Notes: generated by a model from the sequence alone, not told the origin. DNA of 64,000 nucleotides from Microvelia longipes (GCA_018340805.1 JACMZG010001911.1:57651805-57715804); one strand, 5' to 3'; positions 36,175 through 49,358 are shown, counted from the stretch's first letter. Program-made: numbers and translations.

Positions 36175-36278
<104 letters not shown>

Positions 36279-36799
36279 CAAAGTCATAAGCTCTTTTCTT
36301 TAAATTCGCTAAAACATATACATTGTAATAAAACAAATATTTGACTAATATGGTAAGTAAAGTGTCATGGTAAATACTGCACTATATATTCTTCAGAATT
36401 TTAAATGAAGGACGAAATCATGTTTTGTTATTTGTTATTTGCTTGCTTGGTTATTGCACGAGATCTCTAATTAGTTCTTGGCAATTATTTGTGGCAGGAG
36501 AGCTCTGCTACATAATTAATATTTTTTATTTAAAAATGAGTTGGCAATCCTACCATTTTGTTTCATCTGATATTCCCCGGAAGATATAAAACTATTAAAA
36601 TGAGAACAAGTATAATATCATTTCAAAATAATTCAATTCCATCAAACGACACTTTCTATAGAATGTTTATGCAGATGCTATAGAAATCCACTTTCTATAG
36701 ACTGTATACATTCCCTAATCAGTAAAAACTAACCTCTAACCTTACCTATAAAATGTAACTCGAAACAGAGTAAACATATAAAATGAACAGACACTCCTT

Positions 36800-37081
36800 T
36801 TAAGATGTTGATAAATTGTCAACTTGGGCTGTGATTTGATCAGGGGAAGGTAAAGTCCTGGAGCATTCTTTCTTGTGTGACGGCCAATGCAACCGTTGGC
36901 ATTCCCTGTCGCAGTATCTGACTTCTTTACACTTTGAACATCTTTTGGGAGGATTAGGGTCGCAGCATGTTGCACAGACGTTTAATTCATCAGTAGCATG
37001 GTGTTCACCGTTCAATGCACTGCGTAAAACAGACAATGCACTGCCTACTTGATTTTTTAATTCTACTAATCCAGATACAAC
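36800..37081 (-). CDS. ANKMY2: ANKMY2 terminal exon (MYND zinc finger)
   Basis: 93 codons plus stop. LNVCATCCDPNPPKRCSKCK, VRYCDREC and HWPSHKKEC give all MYND zinc ligands. It ends QVDNLSTS. No frameshift. Confidence 0.94.
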   Translation of the reverse strand, partial: VVSGLVELKNQVGSALSVLRSALNGEHHATDELNVCATCCDPNPPKRCSKCKEVRYCDRECQRLHWPSHKKECSRTLPSPDQITAQVDNLSTS

Positions 37082-40000
37082 CTGAAATAAGAAAGTTGTA
37101 AGTAATAAAACAGAGGCCTAAGATCTGTTGCTCTCAAAAGGATAGTTTTTACTGTGAACCAGGGGGGCTAACTTAAATGAGAAAAAGTATGGATTCGATT
37201 ATTGCAAGCTACTAAAAATTAGCGCTGCGGCTGATCGGTGCGGACAACTCATGAACTTTCCCCAAGCTTTCCAAAAATTACCGATTATATTTTTATAATT
37301 AAATTTATGAATACCATGGCAATTTTTGGTCATGACAGCTACATATATTGTTATAATAAAATGATTGTTTTCTTTATTTGTTTTTCACTAAAACGGTTCG
37401 CCGTTGTCATGTTCTGTATTAAAAAATGCAGACCCTAAAAGTAAATAGAAGTCTTTTTAAAACTTTCACAAAACGCTACTGATGGCAGGTAAGTGCCAAT
37501 TTAATTTAATTAATATACTGATTTAGTTGACTTTATCAGGTAATTATATTTACCTGATCTTGCCGATGTAATTAAAATACAGGCAGCATTAAATGCCAAA
37601 ATCTATCTTCTAGCACGTGTGAACTGTAGCCACTATGTTATTATTAGCAAATTGAATCAATTAAACTAATAAATTACTTGAATGAAAAACTTAAAAGTAA
37701 TCAGAAGCGTTCTGTATAAGTTTAAAGACAACGTATGGCTAGTTAGAAGTATGACCATACAAATACATAGTTATAGTATGAGTATAAAAATTGAATTTTA
37801 AACTGACTGTGGGAAAAAGCGGGAAATTGAGCCACGCCCACTCAATTGAAAAGTAGGTCCCCCGCAGCGCTAGTGCCGACCGGACTCCAAATTTTCCTAC
37901 CATTGAGTCGATAGTCTTACTGTTTAAGTATCTATAGTCTCTGCTGTGAACTAACCTGTCTAAAGAAAGGAACTTCACGGTACGGGAACTCTCTGACAGC
38001 TTCTCTAATTAGCAAATCTAAATATTCATCTCCTCTAGATCCTCGCAATATTTTCTTAATAAACATCTCTATTGGGTCTCCACTCTGTTTCTCAGAATTT
38101 CTGTATATCATCAAAAATAATTAGACAAAACAAGAAGAGGTATTAATGGACAGTAAAAAATGTTTAACTAGTGAAAAGGTTTATAAAAGAAGACAGCAGT
38201 CCAAATAGAGTTGAAAAACAACTACCGAGCTTTCAACCAGGGAAAAACAAATATAGTTGTTTTTCAACTATATTTTCAACTAGTTGCTGTCTTCTTTTAT
38301 AAACCTTTTCACTAGTTAAAAATAATTAGATTAGGAAAACTAACAATCTACTGCAACATAACCGTAGATTATTTTTAAAAAATGCAGTAAAAACCAAATC
38401 AGTGAATCGGTTAGGGAATAAAATATCTTCACTTCTACAGAATAATATAGTAGCAATATCATATCATAAAATATAAATAATAAAGTATAATATATTTATT
38501 TTAAACTCACTTGTATTTATTAATTTCTGTTACTACATAATATAGATAATGATATTTAAGTGACATAACTTCATTGCTTTCAGATCCTTTAGACATTTCT
38601 TTATCTGATAATAATTTTAAAACTTTTGAAACATTTGGTAGCTCCTCTGACAACTGAGGTGACAAAGTTAGAGCAATTTTAATAGGATGGATGTTCACCT
38701 AAAAAACAGAAAATATAAACTAAATATAACAAATGAAGCATAGGGTGCCTTGGTTCACATCCTCATGACTTTGTACTTGCTAGTTTGTCCTCAAAATTAA
38801 AAACTAGCCTTAAGTCTAGGGCTTAATAACTTTGTTCTCGCTACCCTCAACATAAAAACAAAAAAACCGGGTACGGGGTGCCTCGGAACTTTTCCTCATT
38901 ACATCAGATTTGCTACGCTCATCCTCCCTGCTCCGGACTAACTTCGCTCATCCTCAGATAGTAAATACATTTGTTTAATTCCCAGTGGTAATTTATCCAG
39001 ACACTGAACATGCTCGATGCAGCTTAACTTTTATGATCCACCATAAATCATAGACAGACTTGCTGTATTATAACCAAACTTAAAAATTTCAACTTAATTA
39101 AAATATTTTATGATTTCTTACAATTTTTTAAAAAACGAATACAAATCATTTGATAAAAATTGAACTAATGCTGATAATAAGATGAAACTTGGCACATATA
39201 TTAGTCTTATACATGGCAACATGTGTGACAAATCTCAATCCGATTGCATCATTTTTCTGCATTTTATGATTTTTCAAAATTGTTGCTGAGTGATTATTGC
39301 TGGTTAATGACGTCACAAAAAAATTATTTTCCGAATAGCACAACTACAGCAGTAGACTGATTTTTGAACAAAATTTTAACTTTCTAGCATAAATACACAG
39401 GTCGCTATGATAACAGAGACATACAGACAGACAACATAAATTCCGTTTTCATCCCAGTTTCAAATTTTTTTGCAAACACAATACTTTTCCTATATACCTA
39501 CGGTATAAATGAGGAAAAGTAAGAAGAATCGTCTACCCACTAATAATACTGACATTGATAACTAAGGAGAAATGAGTTATCTATTCAGTAATTGGTGATA
39601 ATAATGTAAATATCTAATTTATCTCCCCCAGACAATAATAATAATAATAATTTATCTTCTTATTGAATACCCAGAGGTATTTAATAAGAAGTTTATTGAC
39701 TAGTCTTTAGGGGATAAAGAAGCACTTATCACTCCCTTGGGAGTAAATAAGTTACTTTTCACTCCCTTGGGTATAAAACGTTATTTTTTACTCCCAAGGG
39801 AGTGTAGAGTGTGGGTAGAGACTACAAATCTTATAAGAGAGGGTATTTATATTTTTTTTGGAGGTGTATCCACCAATTTTACAAGGGGAACTGATCATTT
39901 TTTTAACAAAAGGGGTACCAACCAAAAAAAAAACTCTCCAAAGGTATAAGGGGGACCTGACCAAAAAAATTTTTATTGGATTAAAATCTGTTTCAGGCCA

Positions 40001-43000
40001 AAAGAAGTAGTTTGGAGCAATAAATTTTTATATTTTGGGAGGCAGCGCTCCCAAAATATATATAAAGGACCCGACCAAAACAATTTTTTAATTGTCTCGA
40101 AAACTGTTTCAGGCCAAAAGATATTGTTTAGAGCAATAAAAAGGTTTTTTTGGAGGGGGGGGCACCCCTCCCCAGGCTTTGTCTCAAGAGTTAAACATAT
40201 AAATCCCTGTGCTTCGAGTCAAGAGTTAAATCCTTTGGTTCCAAAGCATTCTTTACTCCACGGGTGTATAAATAACTGATATAAGTAGAAACATAAAGAA
40301 TCATAATTACCTGCATAATTAACTTGTGAAGAGGGGCAACAGATTTAGGAGATAACTTAGGACTAGTCTCAGTACCACGAGGAACTGTATAATATTCTAT
40401 ATCACTTCGAGGTACAAAATTATTTATTGTTGTAGCACAGTGTTGATTCCCTGAAATAAAATAATTCTAATTGTAATTTTATTGAAAATAAACAAACCAG
40501 TATTGAAAAGAAAACATGTTGTCATTGCCCGACAATAAAAAATGATTGTCATATTATTGGAGTTAATATGATTACTCTTGGCTCCAACATCAATAAACAA
40601 CAGGTGTTCAGCCTCTTGGCCGCTGCACAACCTCGCGGCTGGAGGCCGTGAGGTCAGTGCTCAGAGCATTCCTATGGCCACTTTGCAGCCACATGGTCAT
40701 TTTCCTATAACATTTTGCCATACTTCTAGTTTAATTAAATGGCATACTGCCACGATATAAATAAATTTCAAATTTATTAGTAACAAACGTGATTTTTTTA
40801 CATTATGTTGTATATATATGTCAATAAAAAAAACAGGAACTAATGCTAATACTACAATGTAACTTTGTATTTTTGTTAACCAGATACAAAAAAGTACAGG
40901 CGTAAAAAACTTCAGCCAGATCTAAATACTTCTTAATGATTGATGATTTTTAAAATTTTTAGTGGGTCATTATTATGGGTTACTCATACATGGATCATAA
41001 ACAATAGGTTTCAGGAGATTAACGAGGTTGAGTTTTGTACCAAGTTTATTCTGAGAAAACATTTGAAAGTTATCTGGTCCCATAGAAACGTGTGTGTATA
41101 TACAGGGTGTTTTATATAAAGTGTCCACCAAAGAAGGATGTGATAGTACTCCTCAAGGGGAACAAAAAATGTCCTATAATATAAACCCCAATCTCCAATC
41201 GTTTTCCCACAAGGTCAAATTTAATATTTTAAAAAAATGTTTGATCTCACATCATAAAATTTTTAATAGAGTTTTAACTGTTCAAGCTAGATAGGTGAAA
41301 TTGGTCTCGTTATAAAGCTGAGTAAATTTCCTAAAGGACAAACTACTAACTATGTCAAATATTTCGGAACTACTGCCCAAATATTTGCATGAAACTTGAT
41401 TTTTTGGAAAAATTTAATTTTATGGAATTTTTATAGTAGAGCATTAGAGGAAGTAAGAGATGAGCAAAAGTTTAGCCAAGAACGGAAAAAACTTCCCTTA
41501 TGATTGCTCTTTAAGAAAATCTAAATATTTTTTTACATATAATAGTCAAAAATGTAAGCCATTGTTGCTAAAAGTTGCAAAAACTGATAGTTTTTTTCGT
41601 ATAAAAGTGAAAATAATGTGTTATTTTAACAATTTTTTTTTCAAAAGTAATAATAATAATACGATTTTTATACTGTAGAAGGTAAATTAAACATTTTTTA
41701 TTCTTACACATTTTTCTCTAAAACTACTCTTTTCTCCAGTTTTAGTTTAACATTGTAGAGAAATCCAAAAATGCCAAAAAATATCAGTTTTTCCAACTTC
41801 TAGGAAGAATGGCTTAAAATTTTGACTATTGAATGTATGATGAAGTTTGGGTTTTCTTAAAGGGCAATCCTATGAGAAGTTTTTTCCGTTCTTGGCTAAA
41901 CTTTTGCTCATCTCTTACTTCCTCTAATGCCCTACCATAAAAATTCCATAAAATTAAATGTTTCCAAAAAATCATGTTTCATGCAAATTTTTGGGCAGTA
42001 GTTCCAAAATATTTGACATAGTTATTAGTTTGTCCTTTAGGAAATTTACTCAGCTTTCTAATGAGGCCAATTTCGCCTTTTTAGCTTGAACAGTTAAAAC
42101 CCTATTAACAATTTATTTTTTAAAAATATTAAATTTGACCTTGGGTTGGAGATAGGGGTTTATATTATAGGGCTTTTTTGTTCCCCTTGAGGAGTACTAT
42201 CACTTCCTTCTTTGGTGGACACTTTATATGAAACACCCTGTATATATGTATCATTAAGTCCCTCCTTAAAAAAAATCACCCTCCCCCCTCCAGTAAGCAT
42301 CAAAGCCGGCATGACCAGACCCCAAAATTAATTAGAATTAGGGACTAGACCCACACATGGGCCTGCTTTCATGACCTCACTATCTTAAACCGGATTTCAA
42401 TATAAACAGTCATCATCAGTGCTTGATTTATTATTTTGTATCAGAGCCACAAAGCTAAATAAGAGTAGAACTGAAAATACATCTTACCCACAAAACCAGC
42501 CATCTGAGAGGGTGTTCTTCCAACAGAGTTAATATGATGACTCTTGGCCCCGGCCTCAAGTAATAAAAGGCATACGTCTGCTTTACCAGATAGGACAGCA
42601 AAATGCAGAGCTGTGTATTTATGTTCATGCTTATCACAGTTCACATCAGCTCCCTACAACAAAATAAATGAAGAATTTTAAGAAACTTATCAAAATTAAA
42701 AGTAATTTCATAAAAATTAATAAATAATAATATTTATTTAAGGCTGTACTGCCACCAAGAGAATAATACCTCGACACAAAATACTCTTTTTATTAGTTTG
42801 ATTTATTTTTAAATAGCTTTTGGATCATCAAATTTGCTATTTTATCTTGTTTTTACTTCATAACATTTAACTACTTGTGACGTTACACAGTTATTTTTTT
42901 TATTTTATTCCCTAAACTAGAGCCACAATAGTCATAGAATTTTTTTTTTTAAATTTGAAACTTAAAGAATGTGTCTAGCATCTTTAGATTTATTTTACTG

Positions 43001-44064
43001 AAGAGTAAAAAGTGAGTTTCTAATCATTATATTTGATGCCAGAAGACACTATTCAAAATGTTAACTATCTAAAGTATTTTCAAAGAGTGAAAAAACAGGT
43101 GCTTTAGTTGAATAGACCATATTTAGAAGTGAAAATACCTGAAAAGTTAGAAAACTGGTTTTCTAGAGTTTAAATTATAACCTTTTAGACCCCACTACAA
43201 TTACTACGTACACACAGCGTACTTAACAGGCCGTATTGCATATTTATACAATACGGTCAACTAACTTCACGGTTCTTACAGCGTATGTGTTTAGTCGATG
43301 GAGTGAGATTACGTGATAACTGATCCCGCCAAAACATGGCGTCTATTATAGTGAAGATTCACTTTTGGTTATAAGGAAGTTTAAAAAAAATATATATTTA
43401 ACTAAATTGTGATCTCTTTGCATAATAATAAAATTACACGAAAAAAAATATTCCAAAAGTTATTTGATCAAAAACGGTAATATAAAAGTGAAATAAAAGT
43501 TCGACGAGAAGGTTATCCGTTAAATACGATCGTCTCTAAAAGTACATACAGCGTATCAGGGGATTCATTTAGATTCCATCTAGCGTATGGGATCGGATCC
43601 CCTCCGCATGGTTATTGAGAGATTGTATTCTTTACAATCCGCGGATCTAGAAGTGTGTGTGAACGTACTAAATTAATTAGCCTACCTCTGAGACATCAAA
43701 CAAAACCTAGTCGATTGCTTTTACAACTTGCAGTAAATGTAAATTGGTACACTTTGGACTATTGTATTATTCTACACTGATTTGAGGCAGGCTGTTATCT
43801 AATCAGAACTATAACTATTGCAATGGAATATTGTAGCAGTAACGTATCATGCAAATACGAGAAAGTCACCTGTTCAAGCAAATATTGACATATTTCTCTA
43901 TTTCCTTTGAAAGCAGCATTGCTTAAAGGTGTCATGCCGTGCTCATCAATAATATCGACATTGCAATTAAGCTTAGCAAACTGTCTGCGAACTCCTTCCA
44001 GGTCTCCTGCAGATATAAACTCGTATATCTTCTTCTCTTCCTCGCTAAGAGCCTCCCCTGACAT
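36800..44064 (-). CDS. ANKMY2: Ankyrin repeat and MYND domain-containing protein 2 (ANKMY2), complete, 6 exons, 371 aa
   Basis: Minus-strand exons in order: 44064-43870, 42653-42488, 40450-40311, 38698-38511, 38100-37956 and 37081-36800. They sum to 1116 nt with one terminal TAA. Residues ~35-112 hold ankyrin repeats (DEHGMTPLSNAAFKG, YTALHFAVLSGKADVC, INSVGRTPSQMAGFVG). A family-specific middle follows (NNFVPRSDIEYYT, HPIKI). The C-terminus has a MYND zinc finger with ligands C314, C317, C326, C329, C335, C339, H343, H347 and C351. Order and motifs match vertebrate ANKMY2, known to act in ciliary and Hedgehog-linked trafficking; here the role is inferred from orthology. The tail after MYND is much shorter than in human (441 aa). 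Its start is 9 kb from the divergent esterase start. Confidence 0.93.
37956..38100 (-). CDS. ANKMY2: ANKMY2 exon 5
   Basis: It reads NSEKQSGDPIEMFIKKILRG and IREAVREFPYREVPFFRQ, matching the segment before MYND in the family. Its first base completes a Lys codon; it ends in phase 0. Confidence 0.92.
38163..38321. repeat. Inverted repeat in ANKMY2 intron 4
   Basis: TAACTAGTGAAAAGGTTTAT with AAAAGAAGACAGCA at 38163-38198 recurs inverted at 38282-38321. Smaller nested stems (AGTTGAAAAACAACTA) lie between. Confidence 0.85.
38511..38698 (-). CDS. ANKMY2: ANKMY2 exon 4
   Basis: It reads VNIHPIKIALTLSPQLSEEL through INKYK, the family's helical middle region. The donor is GTGAGT, and two bases (AA) carry over. 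Confidence 0.92.
38866..39515 (-). repeat. Family-E repeat, near full length
   Basis: It runs from GGGTACGGGGTGCCTCGG to TACGGTATAAATGAGGAAAA in ANKMY2 intron 3. The AACTTTTCCTCAT and ATGAGGAAAAGT ends are inverted relative to each other. Confidence 0.75.
39690..40260 (+). repeat. Family-F repeat
   Basis: Repeated CTCCCTTGGGAGT palindromes (39733-39815), then GACCTGACCAAAAA and CTGTTTCAGGCCAAAAGA twice. The inverse is seen at about 62690-63345. Confidence 0.7.
40311..40450 (-). CDS. ANKMY2: ANKMY2 exon 3
   Basis: It reads NQHCATTINNFVPRSDIEYY, the conserved ANKMY2 stretch after the ankyrin repeats, and ends HKLIMQ in phase 0. Acceptor TTTATTTCAG. Confidence 0.93.
40560..40625 (-). pseudogene. 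Decayed partial copy of ANKMY2 exon 2
   Basis: The minus strand reads EAEHLLFIDVGAKSNHINSN, aligning with DVCLLLLEAGAKSHHINSVG of exon 2. At nucleotide level GAGTTAATATGAT-ACTCTTGGC is shared with 42530. It lies 110 bp upstream of exon 3 in the same intron, without clear splice sites, so it is probably a non-functional duplicate. Confidence 0.65.
41099..42247. repeat. 1.15-kb palindromic (fold-back) element in ANKMY2 intron 2
   Basis: It starts TATACAGGGTGTTTTATATA and ends with the inverse, GAAACACCCTGTATATA. Arms of ~570 bp match throughout, for example GTAAGAGATGAGCAAAAGTT near 41453 and its complement near 41912. No coding potential; the ends are flanked by TATA-rich sequence. Confidence 0.9.
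42488..42653 (-). CDS. ANKMY2: ANKMY2 exon 2 (ankyrin repeats)
   Basis: It starts GADVNCDKHEHKYTALHF and ends SQMAGFVG, one base into a codon, with donor GTAAG. It carries the second ankyrin repeat and the start of the third. Confidence 0.93.
42660..43869. other. ANKMY2 intron 1
   Basis: No exon. A small palindrome CCGTATTGCATATTTATACA (43230-43257) and several ACAGCGTA motifs at 43213-43605 suggest a decayed inverted-repeat element; nothing else is recognised. Confidence 0.45.
43870..44064 (-). CDS. ANKMY2: ANKMY2 exon 1
   Basis: The start ATG is chosen at MSGEALSEEEKK, matching the family's Glu-rich N-terminus. An upstream in-frame Met (44148) would add a hydrophobic 28-residue leader that the family lacks. 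65 codons, donor ACAG|GTGACT, phase 0. Confidence 0.88.
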
Positions 44065-44394
44065 TTTAAAGCATAAAAGTAAACACAAAAAAGTACCAGT
44101 AAAACAAATTAAAATATATAAATAACTAAACGTAAACGTACAAACCACAATATTGTTAGGTTATATAAATAAAACCATTAAGAGAGGTTTTCCAGCTTAA
44201 CCAACTATATTAATTTTTATTAACAATGTCTAAACGAAGATATTTATAGAAAAGCTAACTCATTGCTTCGTGATCTACTTGCGATACAAAACTGTCTCTT
44301 TGAGTCGCGAATTTGCGATTTAAAGAGATAGTTGTCAGGTCGGTAATACCAATTTTTTATCGTAGGATTAGAGTTACCTGAAAAGAGTATGTTA

Positions 44395-45540
44395 AGGTTA
44401 TTAATACATTTATTTTGGTTTCCCGCACATTGTTTGCGTTTTGATTTGTATTTTTAACGCTTTTCTAAATAAGTTATTGTAATTTTGTACTGATTATTAG
44501 ATGTAAGGCCCGTCTACAATCTTAAGTTAAGTTAGGAAGAATTGAAGAAGTGAAGAATTTTTCAAAATCTCTTTTTCTTCTTAAATAATTCTTTTTCCCG
44601 CTCTTTTGACTTAAGAAAACCATAAGAATGGTTTTTTATAAGTTACTTAAAGAAGAATGTACTACGTTATCTGTTTTTGAATGATTACAATATTTTGTAA
44701 ACGATGTGATGTGATTGTTTTGATTGTTGTTGTTTGAATATGTGATTATTTGAATATGTGATTGTTTTGTTTGTTTGAATATTTTTATATAATATATATT
44801 TTTATTTTTATTTTGAATTATATAGTTTTGAAATGGATGAGGTTCCTACGTCTGTAGACATACTAGAGATAAGGAAAATAACGCTCCCAACAATTACCTC
44901 ATCCATTTTGATTTTATTTATTAATTAAATAAATAAAACACGGTCGATTTTAGAAGTAAATTAAAAAATATTTGCAAAAAGTCTTAAAAAAATGGAAGGA
45001 AAGATCATTGAAAAAGCAATGGTTATTTAAATTGTATTAAAATTATTATTGAGCTCTGCTCGTTGTTACCATAAATAAATAAATAAAATGTGTGTTGACG
45101 GTAGAAAGAAAAGTAGTTTATTAGTAGTTTATGTTTATTTAAATTGTATTAAAATTGTTATTGAGCTCTGCTCGTTGTTACAATAAGTAAATAAATAAAA
45201 TGTGTGTAGACGGTAGGAAGAAAAGTAGTCTAAATACAGCTATATGTGTAATTGTAACTTTAAAACTTGACTTAACAACTCAGAGGTTGTAGACGTGTTT
45301 ACGGATCTCTTAAGTCCAAAGAGCGGGAATTTCAAAATAGTTTGTTCTAAGTAAAAAATTCTTCACTTCTTCGATTCTTCCTGAGGAATTCTTCACTTTT
45401 TCGATTCTTCCTAACTTAACTTAAGATTGTAGACGGGCCTTAAATTAATAAGCAAAGGTCTGTTACTTTAGGTTAGTTACTTTTTCGATGTTTCAAAATT
45501 TAACCTATAGTGCCCCCTCTAGTAATAATATCTCTATGGG
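44395..45540 (-). mobile_element. Family-A MITE split by another element
   Basis: The left part (44395-44512, GTTATTGTAATTTTGTACTG) and right part (45440-45540, TGTTTCAAAATTTAACCTAT to ATAATATCTCTATGG) are halves of one copy, interrupted by 44513-45439. Confidence 0.7.
44513..45439. mobile_element. ~927-bp TIR element nested in a family-A MITE
   Basis: AAGGCCCGTCTACAATCTTA start and the inverse at the right, TIRs of about 50 bp (AGTTAGGAAGAAT, GAAGAAGTGAAGAA). Inside, a ~100-bp stretch (45027 and 45132; GAGCTCTGCTCGTTGTTAC) is duplicated. Non-coding. Confidence 0.82.
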
Positions 45541-45568
45541 ATAAGCATGAGAGCCAATAGAGATATAC

Positions 45569-45936
45569 ATAGAGATATTATTACTAGAGGGGCCCTATAG
45601 GAATAATTTTGAAGCATCGAAAAAGTAACCTGACCACTTTCGCTTATAAATACATAAAAAAATTAGTACAAAATTACGGATAACTTAGATAGTATAACGT
45701 TAAAAATATAAAAATGTGCGATAATGTACAGTAACACATATTAATGGACGTTTAAAATATATATTAATGTGCGGGATGCTAAAAACAATTGATATATTAT
45801 AACCTTAACTCACTCTTGGAGGAGGTTTCGATGAGGTTACAAAGAGCCCCTGAGAGCCACAATATGATGTTTAAGGCCACGTAATGTCTTGAGATAGGCT
45901 ATGCCAACTCTAGTATATATCTCAATGGAGATATAT
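45569..45936 (+). mobile_element. Family-A MITE, complete (~368 bp)
   Basis: ATAGAGATATTATTACTAGA start and CTCTAGTATATATCTC end, with all family segments in order. Good type copy. Confidence 0.8.
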
Positions 45937-45947
45937 ACTAGAGGGCA

Positions 45948-46069
45948 TAGAGATATTATTACTAGAGGGGCCATATTGGTTGAATTTTAACCAACTCGCT
46001 CTTCAAGAAGGTTTCAATGAAGTTACACAGAGCCCCTGAGAGCCCCAAAACGATGTTTCAGGCCTTTCA

Positions 46070-46070
<1 letters not shown>
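45948..46070 (+). mobile_element. Family-A MITE, deleted internally and truncated
   Basis: ATAGAGATATTATTACTAGA joins ACTCGCTCTTCAAGAAGG early. The copy stops where family-B sequence begins at about 46070. Confidence 0.7.
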
Positions 46071-47090
<1,020 letters not shown>

Positions 47091-47095
47091 GGAAC

Positions 47096-47456
47096 ATAGA
47101 GATATTGTTACTAGAGGGGCCTTATTGCCATTGGCGGTATTACGGGGGGGAAATTACCCCCCTCCCTTTGAAAAAAATTTGAAACTTTGAAAAAATAACC
47201 TGACTACATTTGACTTTCAACATAATCAAATAAACAGAACAAAATTACAGTAAAATATTATTAAGAACGTTTAAAATACATATTAAAACACAGATAAAGT
47301 TCGGGAAGCTAAAAACAATTGATAATTATAACCTAAACTCACTCTTTAAGGAGGGTTCAATGAGGTTACACAGAGTCCCTGAGAGCCCCAAAATGATGTT
47401 TCAGGCCTGGTAATGTATTGAGATAGGTTATGCTCCCCTGCAGTATATATCTCTAT
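47096..47456 (+). mobile_element. Family-A MITE
   Basis: ATAGAGATATTGTTACTAGA start and GCAGTATATATCTCTAT end. Its right end is tandemly amplified just downstream. Confidence 0.78.
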
Positions 47457-47692
47457 GTTAACCAGGTAATGTATTGAGATAGGTTATGCTCCCCTGCAGT
47501 ATATATCTCTATGTTAACCAGGTAATGTATTGAGATAGTTATGCTCCCCTGCATATATATCTTATGTTAACCAGGTAATATATTGAGATAGGTTATGCTC
47601 CCCTGCAGTATATATATCTATGTTAACCAGGTAATATATTGAGATAGGTTATGCTCCCCTGCAGTATATATATATCTATGTTAACCAGGTTA
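47408..47692. repeat. ~56-bp tandem repeat made of a MITE terminus
   Basis: Five units of AGGTAATGTATTGAGATAGG...CTCCCCTGCAGTATATATCT...GTTAACC. The unit is the last ~50 bp of the family-A element plus GTTAACCAGG. Confidence 0.92.
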
Positions 47693-48499
47693 TAAGAAAT
47701 ATTGTTGACTCAAGGTAATCAGGAGAGCCACTTTTACCTTCTCCCTACCTCCTTCTCTTTCCTCTTACAGAAGCTATATCCACCCCTCAGGTTTTATTAT
47801 CTCTGGTCAACCGTTGCATGTTGCATGCGAGGACTGGCGGTCGTCCTGATTCTCACACCTCGCATAAGGTCTAAGAATTATTCAACCTTATTTGAAGTGT
47901 TATAACCAGTTATAACTATAAACGATGACATAATTAATAGTTTTAACAGGAAAACCCCGCGAGTAAGCTTAGGCTAAGAACGACGTACGGTTGTTACATT
48001 ATGATATAATATTTTGCCAAATATAATTACGCATATTACTTTATTAATCGATTTGTGTAAGTTGCTGACACAATGTTATTCAAAAGATAGTTGTATATTT
48101 CCTTTGAACAGAATAAAAATTTTAACCAGTCATCATTTGAAGTTGTAAGAGCTTAGACGGGTTAAAATAGTTTTGTATAGTATAACAAAACACTTATGTG
48201 CGAGGGCATTAGAAAACCCAGTCATAGTTTGTACTACTTCCATCTGAAATGTTTCTATTTATAGGTATGTTTTACTCAAATGTTTTGTAATTAAAAGTCG
48301 CATTAATTTTAATACTCTAAATTAATTTTATTGTTTATTTTAATAATTAATTTTATTTAATACACGCGAGCCGAGCAAAGATATAGTTTGAGAGGCCCTA
48401 TCAGTTAAATTGTGAAACATCGAAAAAGTATCCTGACTCCTGAACACCGTCGTTTATATCATTAATGAGGGTCACGCTTCGCATGATTTGTTATTGTTG

Positions 48500-49358
48500 T
48501 TACTTAACCTTATTTATACCGTAGGTATGTAGGAATAGTATTGTGTTTGCAAAAAAATCCGAAACCGGGATGTCACCGGAATTATCTGTTTTAGGTGTTT
48601 TAAAGGCCTCCTGAGTGGTTTTCACAAAGTTGTCTCTCTGTATGTGTGAGTGTGTATGTATGTGTGTGATTCTGTTATCATCGTAGGTCCTAGTGTATTC
48701 AAGCTAGATAGTTGAAACTTCATACAAAAATCAGTCTATCGCTGTATATTTGTGCTATTTGGGAAATAGTTTGTGACGTCATTAACCTGCAATAATGACT
48801 GTGAAATTTTCTAAAAATCGTTAATCGTTATGAGATTTGGCACGCATGTAGCCATGTATGAGACTAACATATGTGCTAAGATTATCTCATTATCAGCATT
48901 AGTTCAATTGATTTGTGTACGTTTTTTAAAAAAAATGTAAAAAATCAGAAAAATAACCTCATTGATCAGAGTAATAAAAATTTGAATGATAAAAGTTTTT
49001 GAATTCCAACCTAATTGAATTTAAATTTTATACAAGTGTATACCTTTACGTAATAAATAAGTCCACTAAGTTTCGTTTTAATATGACAAGTATACTCGTA
49101 TCTATGGTTTTTGTTGGAACATAAAAGTTAAGCAGAATTGAGCGTGGTTAGTGCTGTATGGGTGACCGCTGAGAATGATACGGATGCATATATCTGAAGA
49201 CGAGCGAAGCGAGTCCGAAAACATGTTGCAGTATAAATTTGGTGAATTCTACATTCTGAGGACGAGCGAAGCGAGTCCGAAGTAGGGAAGATGAGCGTAG
49301 CGAATCCAATGTGATAAGGGAAAGTTCCAAGGTACCCCGTACCCGATTTTTATTCTTA
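48500..49358 (+). repeat. Family-E repeat, longest copy (~860 bp)
   Basis: It runs from TTATTTATACCGTAGGTATG through CCGGGATGTCACCGGAATTA, TGACGTCATTAACC and GACGAGCGAAGCGAGTCC to CCAAGGTACCCCGTACCCGA. Non-coding. Confidence 0.78.

Noticed and set aside
44065..44148. Upstream start of ANKMY2 adding a hydrophobic leader
   Set aside because: The family begins at the Glu-rich MSGEALSEEEK segment; the leader would be unique and lies in the likely 5'-UTR.
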